From the NCBI RefSeq assembly GCF_002939865.1, contig NZ_MDEE01000010.1, positions 1 to 64,000 on the forward strand: a stretch of 64,000 bases of DNA, given 5' to 3'. Made by a program: the position numbers and the translations under genes. The notes under the pieces were generated by a model, which saw only the letters and a program-made list of their open reading frames with translations, had not been told where the DNA came from and did not search any database. Of this stretch, positions 46,360 through 54,210 are shown one piece after another. The DNA comes from Xanthomonas dyei. Lineage in GTDB: Bacteria; Pseudomonadota; Gammaproteobacteria; Xanthomonadales; Xanthomonadaceae. Numbering within the stretch: position 1 is the stretch's first letter; every line of letters starts with the position of its first letter.

Positions 46360-48279
46360 ATGAGCACCTCCGCCATCGATTCCACCGCTCTGCGCGCGGC
46401 CTTTGCCGCGCCGCTGGATGCACAGCACGCCGCGCCGTTGTTGGCGCGCTTTGACGAACATGCACCACGTCTGCTGCATGCACTGCATTCGCTGTATGGG
46501 CAACGCCCCGATTACGCAGCCTGGTTGACGCAGTGGCTGGGCGCGCTCGGCAGCAGCGCGCAACAGCGCCCGCAGGCGTTGCAACAGCTCGATGCCACCC
46601 GCAAGCCGGGCTGGTTTGGCGCACAGCACATGCTGGGCTACAGCGCCTACGTGGACCGCTTCGCCGGCACCTTGCAGGGCGTGTCCGAGCGCGTGCCGTA
46701 CCTGCAGGAACTGGGTGTGCGCTATCTGCATCTGCTGCCGTTTCTGCGCGCACGCGCCGGCGACAACGACGGCGGCTTCGCGGTCAGCGACTACGGCCAG
46801 GTGGAGCCGAGCCTGGGTAGCAACGACGACCTGGTTGCGCTCACCACCCGGCTGCGCGCATCGGGCATCAGCCTGTGTGCGGACTTCGTGCTCAACCACA
46901 CCGCCGACGATCACGCCTGGGCACAAGCCGCACGCGCGGGCGATGCACGCTATCTCGATTACTACCATCACTTCGCCGACCGCAGCCTGCCCGATCAGTA
47001 CGAAACAACGCTGGCGCAGGTTTTTCCGCATACCGCACCGGGCAACTTCACCTGGGTGGACGACACCGCACAATGGATGTGGACCACGTTCTATCCCTAC
47101 CAATGGGATTTGAACTGGAGCAACCCGGCCGTGTTCGGCGACATGGCGCTGGCGATGCTGCAGCTGGCCAACCTCGGGGTAGAGGCGTTCCGTCTGGATT
47201 CCACCGCGTATCTATGGAAGCGCACCGGCACCGACTGCATGAACCAGCCCGAGGCGCATACCTTGCTGGTGGCGCTGCGTGCGGTTGCCGACATCGTTGC
47301 GCCTTCGGTGGCGATGAAGGCCGAAGCCATCGTGCCGATGAGCCAGCTGCCGCCCTACTTCGGCAGCGGCGCCGATCAGGGCCACGAATGCCACCTGGCC
47401 TACCACAGCACGCTGATGGCAGCCGGGTGGTCGGCACTGGCGCTGCAACGCGGCGACATCCTGCATCAGGTCATTGCGCATAGCCCGCCGTTGCCCACCA
47501 ACTGCGCGTGGCTAAGCTACGTGCGTTGCCACGACGACATCGGCTGGAATGTGTTGCAGCACGAAGCCGCGGGCAATGCCATGCAACCGGCGTTTTCGCT
47601 GCGCGATGTCGCGCGCTTCTACGCAAATGAGCTACCGGGCAGCTACGCGCGTGGCGAAAGCTTCCAGAGCAGCGGCGATGGTGTGCACGGCACCAACGGC
47701 ATGGCGGCCGCACTCGCCGGCATCCAGGCCGCGCACGATGCGGGCGATTTGGCAGCTTTGGCCATGGCAGTGGATCGACTGGTGCTGCTCTACGCGGTTG
47801 CCCTGGCGATGCCGGGTGTGCCGCTGATCTACATGGGCGACGAACTTGCCTTGCCCAACGACATCAGCTACCGCGTGGATACGCAGCGCCAGCACGAAGG
47901 CCGCTGGTTGCATCGCCCGTCAATGGACTGGCAACGTGCCGCGCAGCGCCAAGACAGCAGCAGCGTGAGCGGGCAGGTCTATCAGCGCTTGCACGCATTG
48001 ATCCAACAACGCACCGCACTATCGGCACTTGCTGCGGATCAACCGTTGGGTAGTGTGGCGTTGGAGAACGCGCACCTGTTTGCGCTGACGCGTGGCGACA
48101 GCTTTGTCGCCGTCCATAACTTCAGCGATCAATTACTCGATGTGGCGTTTTCCGGCACGTTGAGTGGCCGGTGGCAGGTATTGGCCGACAAGCACGATGC
48201 AGTTGCAGAGCCGCTAGGCGATGACCTGCGTCTTGCGCTGCCTGGGTATGCGGTGCGCTGGTTGCAACGTATCGACTGA
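46360..48279 (+). CDS. suxB: Sucrose hydrolase (GH13, amylosucrase-like)
   Basis: The 639-residue enzyme is GH13 subfamily 4, related to amylosucrase but hydrolysing sucrose to glucose and fructose. The nucleophile D280 lies in VEAFRLDST, acid/base E322 in MKAEAIVP, and the transition-state D393 in CHDDIGW. There is no signal peptide, so it acts in the cytoplasm on sucrose imported by SuxA and SuxC. It is 35 bp downstream of suxA and cotranscribed. Its last 20 codons are the first unit of a degenerating tandem triplication that continues past the stop. Confidence 0.94.
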   Translation: MSTSAIDSTALRAAFAAPLDAQHAAPLLARFDEHAPRLLHALHSLYGQRPDYAAWLTQWLGALGSSAQQRPQALQQLDATRKPGWFGAQHMLGYSAYVDRFAGTLQGVSERVPYLQELGVRYLHLLPFLRARAGDNDGGFAVSDYGQVEPSLGSNDDLVALTTRLRASGISLCADFVLNHTADDHAWAQAARAGDARYLDYYHHFADRSLPDQYETTLAQVFPHTAPGNFTWVDDTAQWMWTTFYPYQWDLNWSNPAVFGDMALAMLQLANLGVEAFRLDSTAYLWKRTGTDCMNQPEAHTLLVALRAVADIVAPSVAMKAEAIVPMSQLPPYFGSGADQGHECHLAYHSTLMAAGWSALALQRGDILHQVIAHSPPLPTNCAWLSYVRCHDDIGWNVLQHEAAGNAMQPAFSLRDVARFYANELPGSYARGESFQSSGDGVHGTNGMAAALAGIQAAHDAGDLAALAMAVDRLVLLYAVALAMPGVPLIYMGDELALPNDISYRVDTQRQHEGRWLHRPSMDWQRAAQRQDSSSVSGQVYQRLHALIQQRTALSALAADQPLGSVALENAHLFALTRGDSFVAVHNFSDQLLDVAFSGTLSGRWQVLADKHDAVAEPLGDDLRLALPGYAVRWLQRID

Positions 48280-48468
48280 GCGATTCGGGTGCGGGGTGCT
48301 GGTCAATGATCTGCGCCGTGCCCTGCTTGCAATATGCACCCTAGTTGAAACATGTTGCTTGAGTGAGGCAATTACGGTTCTTTGTCGATGACCTGCGCCT
48401 CGCACTGCCTGCAGTATAGGAGCTGATTGGTGCGTTTTTTTTGAACAATGCGGGTGCGGGGTCTTGGC
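48220..48468 (+). repeat. Tandem triplication of the suxB 3' end (~84-bp units)
   Basis: Unit A (48220-48304) contains the last codons of suxB (DDLRLALPGYAVRW...) and its stop. Unit B (48305-48386) and unit C (48387-48468) are diverged copies: C still reads DDLRLALPAV then stop, and its tail GCGGGTGCGGGG matches the tail of A. Units B and C are noncoding now. A CCCTCACCCC hairpin begins 16 bp later. Confidence 0.8.
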
Positions 48469-48483
48469 GATGCGGCAACCGTA

Positions 48484-48520
48484 CCCTCACCCCAACCCCT
48501 CTCCCGACGGGAGAGGGGCT
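48484..48520. repeat. CCCTCACCCC hairpin element, copy 2
   Basis: Nearly identical to 21632-21668: CCCTCACCCCAACCCC then stem CCCCTCTCCC/GGGAGAGGGG. It follows the suxB array and may terminate suxA-suxB transcription. Confidence 0.8.
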
Positions 48521-48550
48521 AGCGTTACTGCATTGGTACCACGCGTGCTT

Positions 48551-48620
48551 ACGCCATCGCGTGGGCGCGTCTTACAGCCACTGCGCTGGAATGTCTTGAG
48601 CCACTGCGCTGGGGTGTCTT
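48551..48620. repeat. Three 23-bp tandem repeats
   Basis: Units at 48551-48573, 48574-48597 and 48598-48620 share CACTGCGCTGG..TGTCTT, with the first unit more diverged. The rest of 48621-48952 holds no gene or RNA that I can support. Confidence 0.65.
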
Positions 48621-48952
48621 GCGCGGGAATGGCTAGGCCTCCCAGGATTCGGCACCAACCATGCAGAAGTGCCTATTCGCTATCACGCGTGCGGTAGCGT
48701 TACTCACTCAGCCGAGCTTGAGTTTGCAGCAGCGACACGCATCCGCGAACGCTGCTGCACAAACCACGCACACCTCTAATACAGCGCCTCGACAACGCGT
48801 AGACAGCTAAGAGCAGCCGACAAAGCTAGCGCGTAGCCGCCAGGCAAACGCGGACGGTACCCGGAATCGACATGTACCACTCGTACACGTCGGTTCCTGC
48901 ACGCGCCGCCCATGCGTGACGACTAGTCGCTACGCTTCTTGGCCGCTCTCAC

Positions 48953-49633
48953 TTAACCCTTCAACAGCGTCAGCAGGGTTTCTGCAGTCTTTTCAGACGA
49001 CGCCGGGTTCTGGCCGGTCACCAGGGTGCCGTCGGCAATGACATGTACTGCCCAATCGGCCTTCTTTTCGTACTTTCCACCGAGTTCGATCAGCACGTCT
49101 TCCACCAGGAACGGCACGATTTTGGTCAGACCGACTGCCTCTTCTTCGCCATTGGTGAACCCGGTGACGCGGCGGCCGTTGACCAGCGGCTTGCCATCGC
49201 TGCCCTTGACATGACGCAGTGCGCCCGGCGCATGGCAGACCAGGCCGTGCGGCTTGTCGGCTACGGCAAAGGCTTCGATCAGCGCGATCGACTGCTTGTC
49301 TTCGGCCAGATCCCACAGCGGGCCGTGGCCGCCCGGATAGAACAGCGCATCGAAATCGTCGGCTTTGACGTCAGCAAGACGATGCGTAGTGACCAGCACC
49401 TTCTGCGCATCGCTATCCTGCTTGAAGCGCTTGGTGGCCTCGGTCTGCGCATCGGGCTCGTCGCTCTTCGGGTCCAGCGGCGGCTGACCGCCCTTGGGCG
49501 AGACCACGGTGATGTCGGCGCCAGCGTCCTTGAAAACGTAGTACGGCGCGGCGAATTCTTCCAGCCAGAAGCCGGTCTTCTTGCCGGTATCGCCCAGCTG
49601 GTCGTGGGACGTGAGCACCATCAAGATTTTCAT
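48953..49633 (-). CDS. DJ-1/PfpI family protein (type 1 glutamine amidotransferase-like)
   Basis: The 226-residue cytoplasmic protein has the class I glutamine amidotransferase-like fold. The nucleophile-elbow C133-H134 lies in LVCHAPGAL and an acidic WLEEF (E25/E26) completes the site. YPGGHGPLWDL and NGEEEAVGLT are typical of the Hsp31/YajL-like glyoxalase III or deglycase group. Proposed roles are protection against methylglyoxal or protein folding stress. It stands alone with 160 bp to the next gene. Confidence 0.9.
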   Translation of the reverse strand: MKILMVLTSHDQLGDTGKKTGFWLEEFAAPYYVFKDAGADITVVSPKGGQPPLDPKSDEPDAQTEATKRFKQDSDAQKVLVTTHRLADVKADDFDALFYPGGHGPLWDLAEDKQSIALIEAFAVADKPHGLVCHAPGALRHVKGSDGKPLVNGRRVTGFTNGEEEAVGLTKIVPFLVEDVLIELGGKYEKKADWAVHVIADGTLVTGQNPASSEKTAETLLTLLKG

Positions 49634-49793
49634 CGCATTGCCTCGTGTTATGGCCCAAAACGGGCGAGGCGTGCAGTGTGCAGTCCGGTTCGTTGCAGCA
49701 TCGTGTAGAACGCGCGGGCTTGCATGCGCAGGTTCACCGACGCGATCACCATGTGATCGCGCACGCGCATTTCATCGAACGCTGTGTGCCATC

Positions 49794-51056
49794 TCAGACA
49801 TTCATTGCCGGCGGTTGCAACTGATCCATGCGGATGCGATTGGCAAACAACGAAAACGCCAGCATGCCGGCCAGCCCGCTGACCCGGCTCACCCACGGCG
49901 GCAACCAGCGCGGAGCGACCAACACCCCGCTATCGAACAGGGGCGCAAAGCGCGCCACATCGCCCAATGCCATCTTGCCGGCGAACAGATACCGGCATAG
50001 CTGCAGCTGGTCGCGCTGCAAGGCATGCCGGAAGAAGGTGTGCACCGCGACCAGGCCGCGCAGGTACACGGTGTCCTTGGTAAACGCACCGCCGCCTGCC
50101 GTCGGCACACCGCGGAACACGCGTTGCGCGGACGAAAAACTTTCGGTTGCGCTCTGCCCGCTCTCGGTGAAATAGCGGAACACCTCGATGAAGTCGGCGC
50201 CCGAGCGCGCCATCGCAATCGCTTCGATGCGCAGGCTGATGCGTTTCATACGTTCGATATCGATGCTGCCGGTGATCTGCTCCGCAAACGTCGCTAGGCC
50301 TTCCTGCGTTGCGGTGGTGCGTGGCGATGAAATGCCCAGGCTGGGCAGATGCACCTGCGCGCGGCCATTGAGCGCAGTGAGCGAATGCACCAGCGCTTCG
50401 TGATGAAACAGCTGCGCACGGTCGTAATCGCTGAAGGTGGCGCCGGTGCGCAAACGGATCCGGTGCGCGCCGGCTGCGGCCTTGGCGAGCAGATCCGGGT
50501 CGAGCGTGACGGTGATGACGCGTCCTTCGAAGAAGGCGTCCAGGTCGTTCTGCAGCTGCATGCGCAAGGCGGTGGCAGATACCGGCACCTGCTCTTCCGG
50601 TGCAAGCAATTCGCGATCGAGTTCCTGCGCGATCTGGATGAAATGCCGCGCCGCTTCGCGCGTGGTCGGGCCGTTGCCCGGCATCGGGTCGTCGGGCACG
50701 CCGAACAACTGCGCCGAATAGTCGCTGACCGCACTGGTGCCCAGCGATTCCAGCAGACCGGCCGCCAGGCTCCAGCTATGCGTCGAATCGATCAGATACG
50801 CGCCGATCGGGTGATGCGGGTCGGCGGCTTTCGCAATCGCGGCCAGCTCGCGTCGGGTGTCGCCAAAATCCAGCGTCGGGTAGTCCACCTGCGGCAACTC
50901 CGGCTGCCCGCGCGCCACACTCTGCAGAAACGGCTCCTGCAGCGAGCGCGGCCAGCTCGCCAGGGCGAGCAGGCGCACCCCGCGCACCGCCTTGACCAGG
51001 CGCGCATCCAGCGCCGCGTGATGGACGATGTCCGGCGGCCCCTTGCGCGATGGCAT
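49794..51056 (-). CDS. QEGLA-motif (DUF1704/MATCAP-like) metallopeptidase-family protein
   Basis: The 420-residue protein contains HEALVH (H219, E220, H224), a HExxxH zinc-site motif, and the QEGLA motif (251-255) that names the flavohemoglobin-expression-modulating family. This family is homologous to eukaryotic tyrosine carboxypeptidases (MATCAP). Two hydrophobic stretches near the C terminus suggest membrane association. The ATG at 51056 shares its A with the rsgA stop (TGATG), so translation is coupled. The 74 upstream codons in frame overlap rsgA and are not used. The bacterial substrate is unknown. Confidence 0.82.
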   Translation of the reverse strand: MPSRKGPPDIVHHAALDARLVKAVRGVRLLALASWPRSLQEPFLQSVARGQPELPQVDYPTLDFGDTRRELAAIAKAADPHHPIGAYLIDSTHSWSLAAGLLESLGTSAVSDYSAQLFGVPDDPMPGNGPTTREAARHFIQIAQELDRELLAPEEQVPVSATALRMQLQNDLDAFFEGRVITVTLDPDLLAKAAAGAHRIRLRTGATFSDYDRAQLFHHEALVHSLTALNGRAQVHLPSLGISSPRTTATQEGLATFAEQITGSIDIERMKRISLRIEAIAMARSGADFIEVFRYFTESGQSATESFSSAQRVFRGVPTAGGGAFTKDTVYLRGLVAVHTFFRHALQRDQLQLCRYLFAGKMALGDVARFAPLFDSGVLVAPRWLPPWVSRVSGLAGMLAFSLFANRIRMDQLQPPAMNV

Positions 51057-52147
51057 CAGCGCCGTCCGGGACGATCGACGCTGGCCGGGCGCTTGCCAGA
51101 GCCCTTGCCGCGGTTGTTCTGCGCAACACGGGTGGCGAGCTTTTCGGCCGCGCTGGCCACTTCCTCGCGCAGCTTCATGTAATTGGCCACACGCTCCGGA
51201 TCCAACGTATCGGCATCGATCGCCGCGCGCACTGCGCAACCGGGCTCGGCAATATGCGCGCAATCGTTGAAGCGGCACTGCGCCGCCAACGCTTCCACAT
51301 CAGAGAAACCGCCTTCGGCCAGATTTTCCTCACCGGTTGGCTTGAGCTCGCGCATGCCGGGCGTATCGATCAGGCAGGCGCCGGTTGGCAACGGGATCAA
51401 CGCACGGTACGTGGTGGTATGCCGGCCACGCGAATCGTTTTCGCGCACCGCATTGGTCTTCATCTTCTGCGTGCCGAGCAAAGTATTGGTCAGCGTCGAC
51501 TTGCCCGCACCGGACGAGCCCACTAGCACCGCCGTGCGCCCGTCGCCCAACCACGGCCGCAGCGCTGCCACGCTCTCTGGATCCTTGGCATTGACCGCAC
51601 GCAGCGGGATGTTCTGCGCCTCCAGCTCTTCCAGCACCGCCAACGCATCGGCGGCGTATTCGGTCTGATCGGCCTTGGTCAGCACCACCACAGGCTGCGC
51701 GCCACCGCCCCCTACCAGCAGCAGATAGCGTTCGATGCGGCGCGGATTGAAGTCCGCATCCAGCCCGCACACGATGAACACCGTATCGATATTGGCTGCG
51801 ATCACCTGCTGGTGGTAATGCTCGCCGGCCGCCCCCCGCTTGATCGAGGTGCGCCGCGGCAGCAGCGCCACGATGCGCTTGCCCTCCATCAGCACCCAAT
51901 CGCCCACCGCCGCCCGCTCATGGCTCGGGAAGCGCGGCCGCTGCCACTCCGGCAGCGACTCGGCCTTGAGGCTGGCCTCCGGCGTATCGGCCACCACATA
52001 GCCGGTACGGTGCTGCTCCACCACCCGCGCCGGCAGCGCCTGCGGATGCGCGGCAAACACCGCCTGCCAGGCAGCCTCCTCAGGAGGACCGGGCCAGGGC
52101 CAGCCGATGGATTGGAGGGTGGAGTAGTTGGGGGGTGTGTGGCTCAT
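51056..52147 (-). CDS. rsgA: Ribosome small subunit-dependent GTPase
   Basis: The 363-residue circularly permuted GTPase assists late 30S maturation. An N-terminal OB fold precedes G4 (VLTKAD), G1 (GSSGAGKST) and G3 (IDTPG) in permuted order. The C-terminal zinc site is CRFNDCAHIAEPGC. The start at 52147 (MSHTPPNYSTL) is the first Met. It is coupled to the QEGLA gene downstream and borders the AT-rich island upstream. Confidence 0.94.
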   Translation of the reverse strand: MSHTPPNYSTLQSIGWPWPGPPEEAAWQAVFAAHPQALPARVVEQHRTGYVVADTPEASLKAESLPEWQRPRFPSHERAAVGDWVLMEGKRIVALLPRRTSIKRGAAGEHYHQQVIAANIDTVFIVCGLDADFNPRRIERYLLLVGGGGAQPVVVLTKADQTEYAADALAVLEELEAQNIPLRAVNAKDPESVAALRPWLGDGRTAVLVGSSGAGKSTLTNTLLGTQKMKTNAVRENDSRGRHTTTYRALIPLPTGACLIDTPGMRELKPTGEENLAEGGFSDVEALAAQCRFNDCAHIAEPGCAVRAAIDADTLDPERVANYMKLREEVASAAEKLATRVAQNNRGKGSGKRPASVDRPGRR

Positions 52148-52359
52148 GGAACGATTCTAGGGTGTACAACCTGTTTTGCCACGTTTCGCTCGGAGCACGA
52201 GCCCAAGACTCGGTGTTCTGGACAGAACAGATAAGACACACCAGCCCATGCAGTTGCGCCCAAAGGCGAGCCATCAGTTTTGGAGCTGGAAATCCCTGCA
52301 TCTCGAAAAACCACATCGCTACTGCGGGCAGTTACTCCGACTACTGCCAGTCGAAGCAA

Positions 52360-52941
52360 CTACAAGTCCATTCCATCTTTATTAAATCGATTCAGTGCAG
52401 CCCATACAACGGCACATGAGCAATAGCCAAAAACAGCACATACCGCAACGAATAACCCGTACCCCAAGCTAAACAATATATGAAACCGCCCCAACTTGAT
52501 GATTAGCAACATGCCCTTTCCCGAACTTTCAGCTGCTTCAACCGGAGGCCCGAATAAAAGCGCCAGAAGAAATCCGAGAAAAAGAACAAATATCAATGCA
52601 GCAGCTAAAAAAGCTTTTGGCCTGCTGTAAATCTCAGGAACATCCGAGGTCGAATAAAGCCATAGCATGATGAGGGGAGACAAAAGCAGCGACGCTGTCG
52701 TAGTTAAACCGTAGCCCTCGGAACTCCCTAAGACTGCCTCGTAAAACAACTTCCATCCAGGAAAAATACAAAAATCAGCAATGCCCAACGCTACTGCAGC
52801 CTTGCTAAATAACAATGGAAAAAGAAAGAATATCCAGGGAAATGATCCGCTCCATCGTTCCAGCCAATTCATTCTCGACTTCATTAGAGATCCCATGCAT
52901 TGACGCAGACCCAGCAAGCTCACAACTAGGCCGACGTGCAT
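52360..52941 (-). CDS. Unknown four-helix membrane protein in AT-rich island
   Basis: I do not recognise the 193-residue product. It has about four hydrophobic helices (near residues 34-60, 78-97, 108-132 and 150-183). Base composition is clearly more AT-rich than the flanking genes, consistent with recent transfer. AAGG stands just before ATG 52941; starts at residues 16, 20 or 24 are also possible. Small membrane proteins like this occur as bacteriocin immunity proteins, but nothing here proves that role. Confidence 0.5.
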   Translation of the reverse strand: MHVGLVVSLLGLRQCMGSLMKSRMNWLERWSGSFPWIFFLFPLLFSKAAVALGIADFCIFPGWKLFYEAVLGSSEGYGLTTTASLLLSPLIMLWLYSTSDVPEIYSRPKAFLAAALIFVLFLGFLLALLFGPPVEAAESSGKGMLLIIKLGRFHILFSLGYGLFVAVCAVFGYCSCAVVWAALNRFNKDGMDL

Positions 52942-53205
52942 TTTCCTTGCGGCGTCAACGCCGATTTATCAGCAGAACTTTGGTGTCCAGTCATTTTAAC
53001 CTCGATATCCAAACTTATCGCCACCTTCATTCGCACATTGGCTCAATCAACCTGGACGGCAATCAGCTTGGCGTTTCCTTTTTCAAAATCGCGTTGCCCG
53101 CCCCATCCTCCCCTGCGGATTAAATTCACCTGACATCCCTCAATTTAAAATATGCCACTCCCCAAACCATGACGCACAAGTTGGAAACTTAACAAAAACA
53201 AAAAA
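52942..53205. other. AT-rich gap inside the foreign island
   Basis: Both strands are broken by stops and I see no supported gene. One minus-strand frame is open from about 53038 to 52925 without a good start, possibly a remnant. Confidence 0.4.
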
Positions 53206-53679
53206 TCACGGTTTGGGCGATGAAACGGTTTGGGCGATGAAAAAGATTCCAGGATTTTCCGACCAGTATGCACCTCCGCCGTACACAGGAGCCCAAACTA
53301 CCACCATCAAGGAAATAGCAGAATTCGCCAGAGGAGCTATCAACCCAGAAAATTTATAAGGCCCACCTTCTTTGTGAGTTGAAATCATTACCGTATCTTT
53401 GAAGATCGCCAACCTAACAAGCGATATTTGCGAAGCAGCAATGAACAAAGGAATTAGTGAGAGCGTGATAGCCACAAGCCCTGAGATAGTAACTAAAAAC
53501 GCAACTTCCGGGAAGCTGGGCTTGAGGGAATTCAACCAAATATGATTATTTGAACCAACCATTTTTGATGCAACGAATTCGATACAGTACTCTGATACAG
53601 AAAAAACAGTTAACGGCAACGTACAATTAATCAAAAATCCAAAATTAATTAATGCAAGAGAACTGATTTTAGCGCCCAC
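53206..53679 (-). CDS. Unknown three-helix membrane protein in AT-rich island
   Basis: The 157-residue frame has about three hydrophobic segments (near residues 5-30, 58-88 and 112-135) and no domain I recognise. It starts with a GTG directly after, and in frame with, the TAA of the upstream fragment. It could therefore be a separate coupled gene or the second part of a gene broken by a nonsense mutation. A 17-bp tandem duplication changes its last residues. AT-rich composition marks it as foreign. Confidence 0.45.
   Translation of the reverse strand: MGAKISSLALINFGFLINCTLPLTVFSVSEYCIEFVASKMVGSNNHIWLNSLKPSFPEVAFLVTISGLVAITLSLIPLFIAASQISLVRLAIFKDTVMISTHKEGGPYKFSGLIAPLANSAISLMVVVWAPVYGGGAYWSENPGIFFIAQTVSSPKP
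53208..53241. repeat. Perfect 17-bp tandem duplication
   Basis: ACGGTTTGGGCGATGAA occurs twice in direct succession (53208-53224, 53225-53241). Seventeen is not a multiple of three, so it shifts the reading frame of the C terminus of the minus-strand open frame that ends here. Confidence 0.9.
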
Positions 53680-53922
53680 TTACCCACGCCCTGCAAAAAC
53701 ATTTCCGATCACAATGTTTCTACCAACGTTATTTTCAGGATCACGAAAAATATATTGATGATCGCCCATCGCAGGGCCAAAGCCGTGCGCCAGCTGCGCC
53801 GCATCGGCCGCAATTCCGTGAAATTGCGCCAGAAGGACGAGTCCCTGCAGCCCCAGATCCGGTCGATCATCCACCGACGAGCCGCCCTCGACTAACGAGA
53901 GCGACGCACTTCCCCCTGACAT
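53680..53922 (-). pseudogene. 5' stump of a type I secretion (HlyB-like) ATPase gene fused to foreign sequence
   Basis: The first about 50 residues (PDLGLQGLVLLAQFHGIAAD, AAQLAHGFG) match the N-terminal C39-peptidase-like domain of HlyB-type type I secretion ABC transporters and have normal Xanthomonas-like GC. At about 53770 composition drops abruptly and the remaining residues (YIFRDPENNVGRNIVIG...) are unrelated. The transmembrane and ATPase parts, normally about 650 more residues, are absent from the window. I use ATG 53922; a TTG at 53955 is open in frame. The gene was truncated at the edge of the AT-rich island. Confidence 0.55.
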
Positions 53923-54210
53923 AACGCGATCCTTGCTGAGAGCCGACGGGCTCAAGTGACGGAATAGAATCTTGGGATGTTAAGAAACTGTCAATCAGCC
54001 AACCCCTCGCTGACGATCTATTTTCTCAATCGGGCGTCTCTCAGGTTGAGACGCAGCCACTGATGGCGGTCGGGTCATTCCTCAATGGCCATACCCACAA
54101 ATAGTGAGCAGCAGGGGTGGCCCCACTTGACATCGTTGCCGATGCAAGCATGTCCGCCTGTCATATTTCCGCTACCATGCCAAGCCTCACGCCTACCACC
54201 GGCCCGTCGC

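Noticed and set aside
43778..46753. A 991-codon open frame on the minus strand
   Set aside because: It is antisense to suxA and the start of suxB, has no domain, and follows from the high-GC third positions of the real genes.
52815..53123. Plus-strand 102-codon frame in the AT-rich island
   Set aside because: It overlaps the better supported minus-strand membrane protein, has no ribosome binding site and no recognisable domain.
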